This document shows, in pieces, positions 1 through 6,477 of a stretch of 13,353 bases of DNA. Below the pieces are notes generated by a model. The model was not told the origin of the DNA, did no database searches, and was given only the letters and a program-made list of their open reading frames with translations. Each line of letters begins with the position of its first letter. Within the stretch, counting starts at the first letter, position 1. The stretch is from an uncultured Butyricicoccus sp. (GTDB taxonomy: Bacteria > Bacillota > Clostridia > Oscillospirales > Butyricicoccaceae): the NCBI GenBank assembly GCA_900547195.1, contig URFQ01000069.1:1-13353 (forward strand). The letters run 5' to 3'. Made by a program: the position numbers and the translations under genes.

Positions 1-52
1 ATTTATGGCGGCGGGCGTACTTGTCGAAAAACTGTAGTTTTTCGACAGTCTG
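1..52 (+). repeat. Left arm of 52-bp inverted repeat with internal hairpin
   Basis: Bases 1-52 are the exact reverse complement of 13300-13351. Inside the arm, 22-47 form a hairpin with 12-bp arms (TGTCGAAAAACT / AGTTTTTCGACA) and a 2-nt loop. The repeat starts at the window edge, so its true outer boundary is not visible. One frame reads FMAAGVLVEKL and then a stop at 35-37, inside the hairpin loop, so the arm may be the 3' end of a gene lying mostly outside the window. No other copy was seen inside the window. Confidence 0.85.
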
Positions 53-79
53 GACAGCCGTACCCCGGCTGTCTTTTTT
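53..79 (+). terminator. Intrinsic terminator for a gene upstream of the window
   Basis: An 8-bp perfect stem (GACAGCCG 53-60 with CGGCTGTC 66-73), loop TACCC and a run of six T (74-79). It directly follows the repeat hairpin and would stop rightward transcription entering from the left edge. Confidence 0.85.
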
Positions 80-89
80 ATGTGCGGCC

Positions 90-120
90 AAAACAGGATT
101 TTACGAAAATAGCCTGTTTT
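90..120. other. Stem-loop upstream of the manganese catalase
   Basis: AAAACAGG (90-97) pairs with CCTGTTTT (113-120), and ATTTT (98-102) pairs with AAAAT (106-110), leaving loop ACG and a 2-nt AG bulge. It could be a second, weaker terminator whose T tract is inside the stem, or a regulatory dyad. It is 65 bp upstream of the next start codon. Confidence 0.45.
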
Positions 121-185
121 GATTCCCCGGTACATAACATGCCCGCGCCTGTGGCAAGCTATGCGCGAAAGGGGATGAATTTTCT

Positions 186-869
186 ATGTTCAAACATGAA
201 AGCGCGATGCTGCGCGAGGTAAAAGTGGAGCGCCCGAATCCCGCGTATGCATCCATGATGCAGGAGCAGCTCGGCGGCGGCAACGGCGAACTCAAGGCCG
301 CCATGCAGTATATGGCACAGTCCTTCCGCATCAAGGACAAGGAGATCAAGGACATGTTTATGGACATCGCGGCCGAGGAGCTCAGCCACATGGAGATGGT
401 GGCGCAGACGGTCAATCTGCTGAACGGCCATGAGCTGGACGCGGAGAAGAGCGCAGGCCAGCTGGAGACCCACACACTGCTGGGCCTGTCGCCCGGGCTC
501 ATGAATGCGTCGGGCTATTCGTGGACGGCCGATTACGTGACCGTAACCGGAGACCTGTGCGCCGACCTGCTCTCGAACATCGCGTCTGAGCAGCGTGCCA
601 AAGTGGTGTATGAGTATCTGTACCGCCAGATCGAGGACAAGAAAGTGCGCGAGACCATCGATTTCCTGCTCAACCGCGAGGAGGCGCACAACGCCCTGTT
701 CCGTGAAGCGTTTAACAAGGTGCGCGATACGGGTAGCAACCGGGATTTCGGCGTGACTGAGGACAGCCGCCTGTATTTTGACCTGAACGACACCAAGGGA
801 AAGATCGAATACAAGGACGGCGTAGACACCCGGCCGGGCTCCTTCAACCCTGTGCAGTACACCAACTGA
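186..869 (+). CDS. Manganese catalase family protein (CotJC-like)
   Basis: A 227-residue ferritin-like four-helix protein of the dinuclear manganese catalase family, which dismutates hydrogen peroxide. In spore formers a close relative is the coat protein CotJC. Likely metal ligands are E35, E65 and H68 (in EELSH), E135 and H168 (in EEAH). The 33-residue gap between the last two matches the known Lactobacillus plantarum enzyme (E148/H181), and E35 also matches. There is no signal peptide. The start is set by AAAGGGG at 168-174, 11 nt upstream. cotJA and cotJB are not adjacent, so a coat role is only inferred. CATAACAT at 133-140 weakly resembles a sporulation sigma (SigE/SigK) -10 element, but no convincing -35 was found. 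It stands alone between terminators and would protect an oxygen-sensitive anaerobe from peroxide. Confidence 0.9.
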   Translation: MFKHESAMLREVKVERPNPAYASMMQEQLGGGNGELKAAMQYMAQSFRIKDKEIKDMFMDIAAEELSHMEMVAQTVNLLNGHELDAEKSAGQLETHTLLGLSPGLMNASGYSWTADYVTVTGDLCADLLSNIASEQRAKVVYEYLYRQIEDKKVRETIDFLLNREEAHNALFREAFNKVRDTGSNRDFGVTEDSRLYFDLNDTKGKIEYKDGVDTRPGSFNPVQYTN

Positions 870-870
870 A

Positions 871-900
871 AAAAGCGTCCGGCATATGCCGGACGCTTTT
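871..900. terminator. Perfect palindromic bidirectional terminator
   Basis: A 30-bp perfect palindrome with AAAAGCGTCCGGC / GCCGGACGCTTTT arms, centred at 885/886. It begins one base after the catalase stop and lies 17 bp from the rnfB stop on the other strand. It carries A/T tracts on both sides, so it serves both convergent transcripts. Confidence 0.9.
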
Positions 901-917
901 GTGTCTTGGGAAAACCC

Positions 918-1832
918 TTACGCCTTGGGCGCTTCCTCCGCTGCCTTGGCAGCTTCAGCAGCCTTGGCGGCAGCGGCCTGCTTGGCCTTCTCCGCCTGTG
1001 CCTTCATCATGGCGTTAAACTTTTCCTTTTCTTCCGCGGTCGGGATAGGCTCGATGCAGCTGCGCGGGCAAGCCTTTGCGCACATCTTGCAGTTCTTGCA
1101 CTTATCATAGTCGATCTTGGCAACGCCGCCCTCGACATGAATGGCGTCGAACTTGCAGGTGTTTTCGCATTTCTTGCAGCCGATGCACGAAACCTCGCAC
1201 ACCTTCATCGCAACCGCGCCCTTGTCCTTGTTCATGCAGTTGACATGCACCTTCTTGGACTTCGGAACCAGGTCGATCAGCTTCTTCGGGCAGGTCGCTA
1301 CGCACTTGCCGCAGGCAACGCACTTCTCAGGATCGACGAGCGCCTTGCCGTCCACAATGTGGATGGCGTCAAACGCACACGCCGAGACACAGGAGCCGAG
1401 GCCCATGCAGCCAAAGGCGCATTCCTTCGGGCCGGACGCAACGCGCATGGCCGCGTTGCAATCCTTGAGGCCCTCGTACTTGGCCTTATCGACAGCCTTG
1501 CAGCCGCCGGCACAATGGACATGCGCAACCTTGGGCTCTTCGTTCGAGACCTCAACGCCCATAACCTGCGCGATCTTTTCCGCAGCCGCCGCGCCGCCGA
1601 CCGGGCAGCCGTTAACTGGCGCCTTGCCTTCTACGATCGCAGCCGCCAGGCCGTCACAGCCCGGGAAGCCGCAGCCGCCGCAGTTTGCACCCGGCAGGCA
1701 CTCACGTACGAGCGGTACGCGCTCATCGACCTCCACGGCGAAGATCTTCGCCGCGACGCCGAGCAGGATCGCGAACAGCAGGCCCATGATACTAAGCGTA
1801 GCGACTGCATAAATGATGTTTTGAATATTCAT
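918..1832 (-). CDS. rnfB: Rnf complex subunit RnfB (ferredoxin-accepting iron-sulfur subunit)
   Basis: 304 residues. RnfB takes electrons from reduced ferredoxin on the cytosolic side and passes them into the membrane part of Rnf. One N-terminal membrane helix is at about 5-32. The Fe-S domain CLPGANCGGCGFPGC follows (C45, C51, C54, C59). Next come cysteine clusters at 138-152, CxxCxxCxxxCP at 171-181, CxxCxxCxxxC at 216-226 and CxxCxxCxxxCP at 245-255, so this is the multi-cluster clostridial type. The tail (about 266-304) is Ala/Lys/Glu rich. A longer reading from a GTG at 1841 is rejected: the AAAGGAG at 1843-1849 lies 10 nt from the ATG at 1832 but only 1 nt from that GTG. It is the last gene of the operon, 26 bp after rnfA, and ends at the palindromic terminator. 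Confidence 0.95.
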   Translation of the reverse strand: MNIQNIIYAVATLSIMGLLFAILLGVAAKIFAVEVDERVPLVRECLPGANCGGCGFPGCDGLAAAIVEGKAPVNGCPVGGAAAAEKIAQVMGVEVSNEEPKVAHVHCAGGCKAVDKAKYEGLKDCNAAMRVASGPKECAFGCMGLGSCVSACAFDAIHIVDGKALVDPEKCVACGKCVATCPKKLIDLVPKSKKVHVNCMNKDKGAVAMKVCEVSCIGCKKCENTCKFDAIHVEGGVAKIDYDKCKNCKMCAKACPRSCIEPIPTAEEKEKFNAMMKAQAEKAKQAAAAKAAEAAKAAEEAPKA

Positions 1833-1858
1833 TTCACACACTCTCCTTTATACAGCGC

Positions 1859-2491
1859 TTACCAGATCTTCAGGCCGGAGAAGCCCATGAAGGACATCGC
1901 CAGCAGGGAAGCGGACACCAGAGCGATCGGGAAGCCTTCAAAGCACTTCGGGCACTTCGAGGAGACCTCCATACGCTCACGGATGGAAGCAAAAATCACG
2001 ATCGCAACCGTGTAGCCAACGCCCGCGAACACACCGTAAACGACCGAACCAATGAAGGAGTTGCCGTTGCCAATGTTGGTGATCGCGGCACCCAGAACCG
2101 CGCAGTTGGTGGTGATCAGGGGAAGGAAGATACCGAGCGCCTGATACAGGGCCGGCATCGCCTTTTTCATGAACATCTCAACGAACTGTACCAGCGTTGC
2201 AATTACCAGGATGAACGCCGGAGTCTGCATGTAATCCAGGCCCAGCGGGGTCAGGATGAAGTACTGGACGCACCACGAAACGATGGACGCCAGCGCCATG
2301 ACAAAGATGACCGCCATGCCCATGCCGACTGCGGTATCGGTCTTCTTGGATACGCCGAAGAACGAGCAGCAGCCGAGGAACTGGACGAGGATGTAGTTGT
2401 TGACGAGAACCGCGGAGATGGCAAGGAACAGGATGTCGGTCAGCGCCATGCTGCCCGGAAGCCCTGCCTGTACAGCAGCAAAATAGTTCAT
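1859..2491 (-). CDS. rnfA: Rnf complex membrane subunit RnfA
   Basis: 210 residues with about six membrane helices, homologous to RnfE and NqrE. RnfA and RnfE together hold a [2Fe-2S] cluster inside the membrane. The likely cysteines here are C42 (in QFLGCCSFFG; C41 is adjacent) and C130 (in TTNC). The family is usually about 190-195 residues, and an internal Met15 (MALTDILFLA) would give 196. That start has no clear ribosome site, whereas the start at 2491 has GGAGGG just upstream, inside the end of rnfE. The ATG directly follows the rnfE stop (TAAATG), so translation is probably coupled. Confidence 0.95.
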   Translation of the reverse strand: MNYFAAVQAGLPGSMALTDILFLAISAVLVNNYILVQFLGCCSFFGVSKKTDTAVGMGMAVIFVMALASIVSWCVQYFILTPLGLDYMQTPAFILVIATLVQFVEMFMKKAMPALYQALGIFLPLITTNCAVLGAAITNIGNGNSFIGSVVYGVFAGVGYTVAIVIFASIRERMEVSSKCPKCFEGFPIALVSASLLAMSFMGFSGLKIW

Positions 2492-3118
2492 TTACTTGCC
2501 CTCCTTCTTGTTCATAATGTGCTGGATGGTAGCCAGGATAAAGCCCATCATCAGGAAACCGCCCGCCGGCAGGATCATCATGGAAGCCGGGTACTGGTAC
2601 AGGCCCGGGATCTGGATGCCCAGCTTGTCGGCGCCGACATAGCCGGAAAGGATGGTGCCCGCGCCCAGCAGTTCACGGAAGAAGCCCATGAGGACCAGCG
2701 CGAAGGTGAAGCCGATGCCCATGCACACGCCGTCCAGCGCGGAAGGAAGCACCTTGTTCTTGGATGCATACGCCTCGGCGCGGCCGAGGATGATGCAGTT
2801 TACAACGATCAGCGGCAGGAACAGGCCGAGAGACGCCGCCAGCGACGGGACAAAGGCCTGCAGGCTGAGGTCAATGATGGTAACAAAGCCCGCGATGATG
2901 GTGATAAACGCTGCAATACGGACCTTGTCAGGAATAAATTTGCGCAGCAGGGAAATAACAATATTGGAGCAGATGAGAACGACGGTAGCCGCCGCGCCCA
3001 TGCCGATCGCGTTCGACAGCGAGGTGGTCGTTGCCAGCGCCGGGCACAGGCCGATGGTCTGCATGAATACCGGGTTGTCCAGGAGGACAGCCGACTTGAG
3101 TCTTTCAGAAAATTTCAT
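2492..3118 (-). CDS. rnfE: Rnf complex membrane subunit RnfE
   Basis: 208 residues with about six membrane helices. It is the partner of RnfA in the intramembrane electron path and ion translocation. The two cluster cysteines fall at C25 (TIGLCPALATT) and C108 (VVNCII), the positions known for the family. AAGGAGG about 7 nt upstream of the ATG supports the start, and the gene begins 16 bp after rnfG ends. The C-terminus is KKEGK, the same five residues that end RnfD, and the DNA encoding them also carries the ribosome site for rnfA. Confidence 0.95.
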   Translation of the reverse strand: MKFSERLKSAVLLDNPVFMQTIGLCPALATTTSLSNAIGMGAAATVVLICSNIVISLLRKFIPDKVRIAAFITIIAGFVTIIDLSLQAFVPSLAASLGLFLPLIVVNCIILGRAEAYASKNKVLPSALDGVCMGIGFTFALVLMGFFRELLGAGTILSGYVGADKLGIQIPGLYQYPASMMILPAGGFLMMGFILATIQHIMNKKEGK

Positions 3119-3134
3119 GTCCGATCCTCCTTAT

Positions 3135-3713
3135 TTAAGATGCCAGGGACTGGACGTAGGAAGCCGCCGTATTGACCGCCTTTGTGACCGCACGGGAGGT
3201 GATGGTCGCGCCGGTGATCGGGACGATGTCGCCGCCGTCCTTGGTAACGGCCAGCGAGCCGTCCGCGGGCTTGCCTGCGAACTGCGGGATCCAGGTCGGG
3301 TCCGCCTGCGCCTTTGCGCCGAGGCCCGGGGTCTCCGCGTGGCTGGTGACCTTTGCGCCCGCGACGGTGCCGTCCGTGTTGATGCCGACAACAACGGTCA
3401 GGGTGCCGCCAAAGCCGGAGGGCAGAACCTCCATGCAGTAGCCTACGGTCTCGCCGTCCTTCTGCATCTCATAAATATTCTGGATGGCCGGGGTGTCCTT
3501 GTCCGGGGACGGAACCTCGGCGGGCTCCGCCTGTACAGGCTCGGCCTCCGGGATCAGCTCTGCCATGGCGGCTGCGCGGGTGGCTTCGTTGTTCTTCTCA
3601 ATCTGCGGGGCAGTGACCTGGTTGACAAAGCCAAGCAGCAGGGCAGTGATAAAGGTGATGAGGAACAGAACCACGACCAGCATGCCCATGGATTCCTTTT
3701 TTGCTTCATTCAT
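3135..3713 (-). CDS. rnfG: Rnf complex flavoprotein subunit RnfG
   Basis: 192 residues: a short basic N-terminus, one membrane helix (about 10-31), an Ala/Glu/Pro-rich linker (about 45-75) and an FMN-binding domain outside the membrane (about 78-190). The covalent FMN attachment motif is TGAT at 167-170 (followed by ITS), with T170 the expected acceptor for the ApbE flavin transferase. The Asp normally six residues before the acceptor is Val here (V164); D162 is nearby. No apbE is in the window. The ATG lies 2 bp after the rnfD stop, with its GGAGGG ribosome site inside rnfD. Confidence 0.94.
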   Translation of the reverse strand: MNEAKKESMGMLVVVLFLITFITALLLGFVNQVTAPQIEKNNEATRAAAMAELIPEAEPVQAEPAEVPSPDKDTPAIQNIYEMQKDGETVGYCMEVLPSGFGGTLTVVVGINTDGTVAGAKVTSHAETPGLGAKAQADPTWIPQFAGKPADGSLAVTKDGGDIVPITGATITSRAVTKAVNTAASYVQSLAS

Positions 3714-3715
3714 GA

Positions 3716-4711
3716 TTACTTGCCCTCCTTCTTTGCAGCATAGCCGAACTTACGCGGCAGGCACTTCTGATCGATCATCCAAACGAGCGCGTTCATGATG
3801 AGGATGGAGTAGGAAACGCCCTCGGGCAGGCCGCCGAAGTAGCGGATGAACACAGTCAGCAGGCCGCAGCCAACGCCGAATACGATCTGGCCCTTCGGGG
3901 TAACCGGGCTGGTGACGTAGTCGGTCGCCATGAAGATGGCGCCGAGCAGCAGGCCGCCGGACAGAACCTGGGTCAGCATCCACTGCACGCGCGGTACATC
4001 GCCCATCGGGAATAAGAAGGTCAGCACCGCAACGGTCAGAATGTAGGCCGCCGGGATGTTGATGGTGATGACCTTGCGGTACAGCAGGTAAGCGCCGCCC
4101 GCGAGCAGGGCAAGCGCGCAGGTCTCGCCGATAACGCCGCCGTGCTGGCCGAAAAACAGATCCATGAGGGTCTCGCCCGGCAGAGCGCCGCTTTTCAGGG
4201 ACGACAGGGGGGTGGAAGTCGAGATCGCATCCGTGACCTTCACATTGCCGATCAGCGGGATGCTCTGGTGCGGCTGTACCCACGTAGTCATGAGCGCCGG
4301 CCAAGAAGCCATCATGAACGCACGCGCGCCGAGCGCCGGGTTCATGAAGTTCTTGCCGATGCCGCCAAACAGCATCTTGACCACAATAATCGCAAACGCG
4401 CCGCCGATGACGGGCATCCACAGGGGAGCTGCGACCGGCACGTTGAACGCGATGAGGATACCGGTGACCACAGCGGACAGGTCGCCGATGGTCGAGGGCT
4501 TATGTACTGCCTTGCAATAAAGCAGCTCGAAAATTACACAGGAAAGAATGGTTGCCACGGTGATCACCAGGGCGCGGAAGCCAAAGGTGAAAATCGCAAC
4601 GGCCAGCGCCGGGATCAGCGCGAGCACGACGTCCAGCATCAGGCTGCGGGTATCGTCTTCCGCCTTGATGTGGGGCGAGGAGGTGACAACTACTTTACTC
4701 AGATCATACAT
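3716..4711 (-). CDS. rnfD: Rnf complex membrane flavoprotein RnfD
   Basis: 331 residues, a polytopic membrane protein of the RnfD/NqrB family that carries a covalently bound FMN and takes part in ion pumping. The flavinylation motif is DAISTST at 161-167, with T167 the likely acceptor and D161 at the expected distance. Other conserved stretches are GGIGKNFMNPALGARAF (116-132) and MATDYVTSPVTPKGQ (261-275). AAGGAGGT upstream sets the start, 14 bp after rnfC. It ends in KKEGK, as RnfE does. Confidence 0.95.
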   Translation of the reverse strand: MYDLSKVVVTSSPHIKAEDDTRSLMLDVVLALIPALAVAIFTFGFRALVITVATILSCVIFELLYCKAVHKPSTIGDLSAVVTGILIAFNVPVAAPLWMPVIGGAFAIIVVKMLFGGIGKNFMNPALGARAFMMASWPALMTTWVQPHQSIPLIGNVKVTDAISTSTPLSSLKSGALPGETLMDLFFGQHGGVIGETCALALLAGGAYLLYRKVITINIPAAYILTVAVLTFLFPMGDVPRVQWMLTQVLSGGLLLGAIFMATDYVTSPVTPKGQIVFGVGCGLLTVFIRYFGGLPEGVSYSILIMNALVWMIDQKCLPRKFGYAAKKEGK

Positions 4712-4725
4712 CAGTTCTTACCTCC

Positions 4726-6120
4726 TTACTTCTTCCCGGCCTCAGCCTTGGCTTCCGCCTCGGCCTTTGCCTTTTCCGCGTCGGCTTTGGCCTTAGCGGC
4801 CGCGCGCGCCTGCTGCACATGGAGCTTGGTCAGGCGGAAGCGCTGTACAAGCTGGATGCGCGCCGGGCAAACGTATGCACAGGAACCACACTCGATGCAG
4901 TCCATCGCGCCGAGCTCTACGCACTTGTCGTAGTCGCCCGCATTACCGTAAGCGTTCATCATCATGGGCATGAGGTGCATCGGGCAGGCATTGATGCACT
5001 TGCCGCAGCGGATGCAGTTGGGCTCTTCCACACGCTTATCCTCTTCGCCGCAGAAGGCGAGGAAGGCGTTCGTGCCCTTCATGACCGGAACTTCGAGGGA
5101 GAACTGTGCAACGCCCATCATCGGGCCGCCCGCGAGCAGCTTGTTCGGGGCTTCCTTGAAGCCGCCGCACACGTCGATGAGCTTTTCAATCGGGGTGCCG
5201 ATGCGGCTCTCGAGGTTCTTCGGGTTTGCGATGGCCGAACCGGAAACGGTGACCACGCGGCGCACGACCGGCATGCCGGTCGTGAAGCGGCGGTAAATCG
5301 CGCCCGTGGTATCGACGTTGAATACCGCGCAGCCGGCGTCGGCCGGCAGCTTGCCGGACGGGACTTCGCGGCCGGTGCAGGCGTTGATGAGCTGCTTCTC
5401 CGCGCCCTGCGGGTACTTGCACTTGAGGGGATACAGCTTCAGGCGGTTGTCGTCCTTGATGAGCTCTTCGATCTTCGGGAATGTATCGGTCTTGTTTTCC
5501 TCAATGGCGATGATTGCGTTCTGTACGCCCATGATGTCGGCCAGCATCTTAAGGCCGCCGACGACCTCTTCCGGACGCTCCAGAAGCAGACGGTGGTCGG
5601 AGGTGATGTACGGCTCACACTCCGCGCCGTTGACGATGATGGTATCGCATTTGCCGATACCGGACTGAATCTTGACGTGGGTGGGGAACGTTGCGCCGCC
5701 GTGGCCGACCATACCGGCCGAGCGGATGCACTCGATGCGCTCCTCATTTGTCATGGAAGCAAAGTCATACGGGTGGACGGACTCGTGCAGGCGATCCTCC
5801 TTGTCGTTCTCGATGACGATGCTCATGACCTTGCTGCCGTTCTGGTGCAGGCGCGGCTCTACCGCGATGACCTTACCGGAAACGGTCGCATGAACAGGCG
5901 CGGAAACAAAGCCGCCTGCCTCTGCGATGGGCTGGCCCATGTCGACCGTGTCGCCGACCTTCACAATCGGCTTTGCGGGAGCGCCGATGTGCATGGAGAC
6001 CGGCAGGATCACCTGGTCGGGCGCCGGCATGGCCTCGATGGGCTTGGTGTTTGTTGCGGACTTATACCCGGGATCGGAGTGCGGGCCCGGATGTATGCCG
6101 CCACGAAACGTGTACACCAT
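4726..6120 (-). CDS. rnfC: Rnf complex NADH-binding subunit RnfC
   Basis: 464 residues. This peripheral cytosolic subunit transfers electrons to NAD+. The N-terminal FRGGIHPGPHSDPG region is followed by a lipoyl-like fold (about 45-90) and a nucleotide/flavin-binding domain similar to complex I subunit NuoF, with GHGGATFPTHVK at 139-150 and NGAECEPY at 164-171. Two [4Fe-4S] sites follow: C369/C372/C375/C379 and C408/C411/C414/C418. The last 28 residues are a repetitive Ala/Lys/Glu tail likely to be helical. GGAGAGGTGA precedes the ATG. It is the first gene of the operon, 150 bp downstream of the -10 element. Confidence 0.96.
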   Translation of the reverse strand: MVYTFRGGIHPGPHSDPGYKSATNTKPIEAMPAPDQVILPVSMHIGAPAKPIVKVGDTVDMGQPIAEAGGFVSAPVHATVSGKVIAVEPRLHQNGSKVMSIVIENDKEDRLHESVHPYDFASMTNEERIECIRSAGMVGHGGATFPTHVKIQSGIGKCDTIIVNGAECEPYITSDHRLLLERPEEVVGGLKMLADIMGVQNAIIAIEENKTDTFPKIEELIKDDNRLKLYPLKCKYPQGAEKQLINACTGREVPSGKLPADAGCAVFNVDTTGAIYRRFTTGMPVVRRVVTVSGSAIANPKNLESRIGTPIEKLIDVCGGFKEAPNKLLAGGPMMGVAQFSLEVPVMKGTNAFLAFCGEEDKRVEEPNCIRCGKCINACPMHLMPMMMNAYGNAGDYDKCVELGAMDCIECGSCAYVCPARIQLVQRFRLTKLHVQQARAAAKAKADAEKAKAEAEAKAEAGKK

Positions 6121-6160
6121 TTAATTCACCTCTCCATTTATTTTGTGTGTACCCAAATAA

Positions 6161-6243
6161 GCGTGTCCGCCGTCGGAATGCCTCGCCGGCCGCACGCCTA
6201 TCCTTATGAATTCACGCCGCGCCCGAAAAAACGGGCCCGGATA
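6161..6243 (-). promoter_or_regulatory. Foldable 5' leader of the rnf operon
   Basis: The first stem is TATCC (6239-6243) with GGATA (6199-6203), enclosing GCCCG-TTTTTT-CGGGC (6221-6236). The second is GCGTG (6193-6197) with CACGC (6161-6165), enclosing GCCG/CGGC. I do not recognise a known riboswitch class. No T tract follows either stem, so attenuation is not evident. Confidence 0.35.
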
Positions 6244-6269
6244 GCAAAGCACACTTTGCCACAACATAG

Positions 6270-6299
6270 ATTATAATGACTTTCCCCCATAAGAATCAA
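6270..6299 (-). promoter_or_regulatory. Sigma-A-type promoter of the rnf operon
   Basis: On the minus strand, TTGATT (-35, 6294-6299), an 18-bp spacer and a perfect TATAAT (-10, 6270-6275), preceded by an A/T-rich tract. Confidence 0.75.
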
Positions 6300-6426
6300 C
6301 AGATTTATTCAAAAAAAATAAAAAAGATGTAAAATATTTTTGCATTTTCCGCCTGAATCTGTGGAAAATGACGAAAACTTACCCAAAACCCAACCACAAC
6401 CGCCGGAGTGTCCGCGCAGAGACCGG

Positions 6427-6465
6427 AATAAACGCCCGCCGTCCGCAGGATGCGGACAGCAGGCG
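6427..6465 (-). terminator. Terminator of the sensor kinase gene
   Basis: On the minus strand, a 14-bp GC-rich stem with two G-T pairs (6452-6465 with 6433-6446), loop ATCCT, then TTTATT. It lies 12 bp beyond the kinase stop codon. Confidence 0.7.
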
Positions 6466-6477
6466 CCGGATTTTCGG

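Larger units (their letters stand above)
6121..6477 (-). other. Intergenic region between the sensor kinase and rnfC
   Basis: 357 bp without a supported protein gene. Read leftward it holds the kinase terminator (6427-6465), a 7-bp-arm dyad (ATTTTCC 6344-6350 with GGAAAAT 6363-6369), an A/T-rich stretch (about 6301-6345) that could act as an UP element, the rnf promoter (6270-6299), and a GC-rich leader of about 140 nt with two predicted stems (6161-6197 and 6199-6243). Confidence 0.7.

Noticed and set aside
1833..1841. GTG start for rnfB at 1841
   Set aside because: The ribosome site would be 1 nt away; the ATG at 1832 has correct spacing.
906..2015. A long plus-strand frame opposite rnfB and rnfA (similar ones lie opposite rnfC and typA)
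   Set aside because: It is antisense to unmistakable conserved proteins, and its Arg/Ala/His-rich composition is typical of GC-rich shadow frames.
6121..6260. A known riboswitch ahead of rnfC (FMN, c-di-GMP, NAD+)
   Set aside because: None of the conserved core motifs of these classes could be found.
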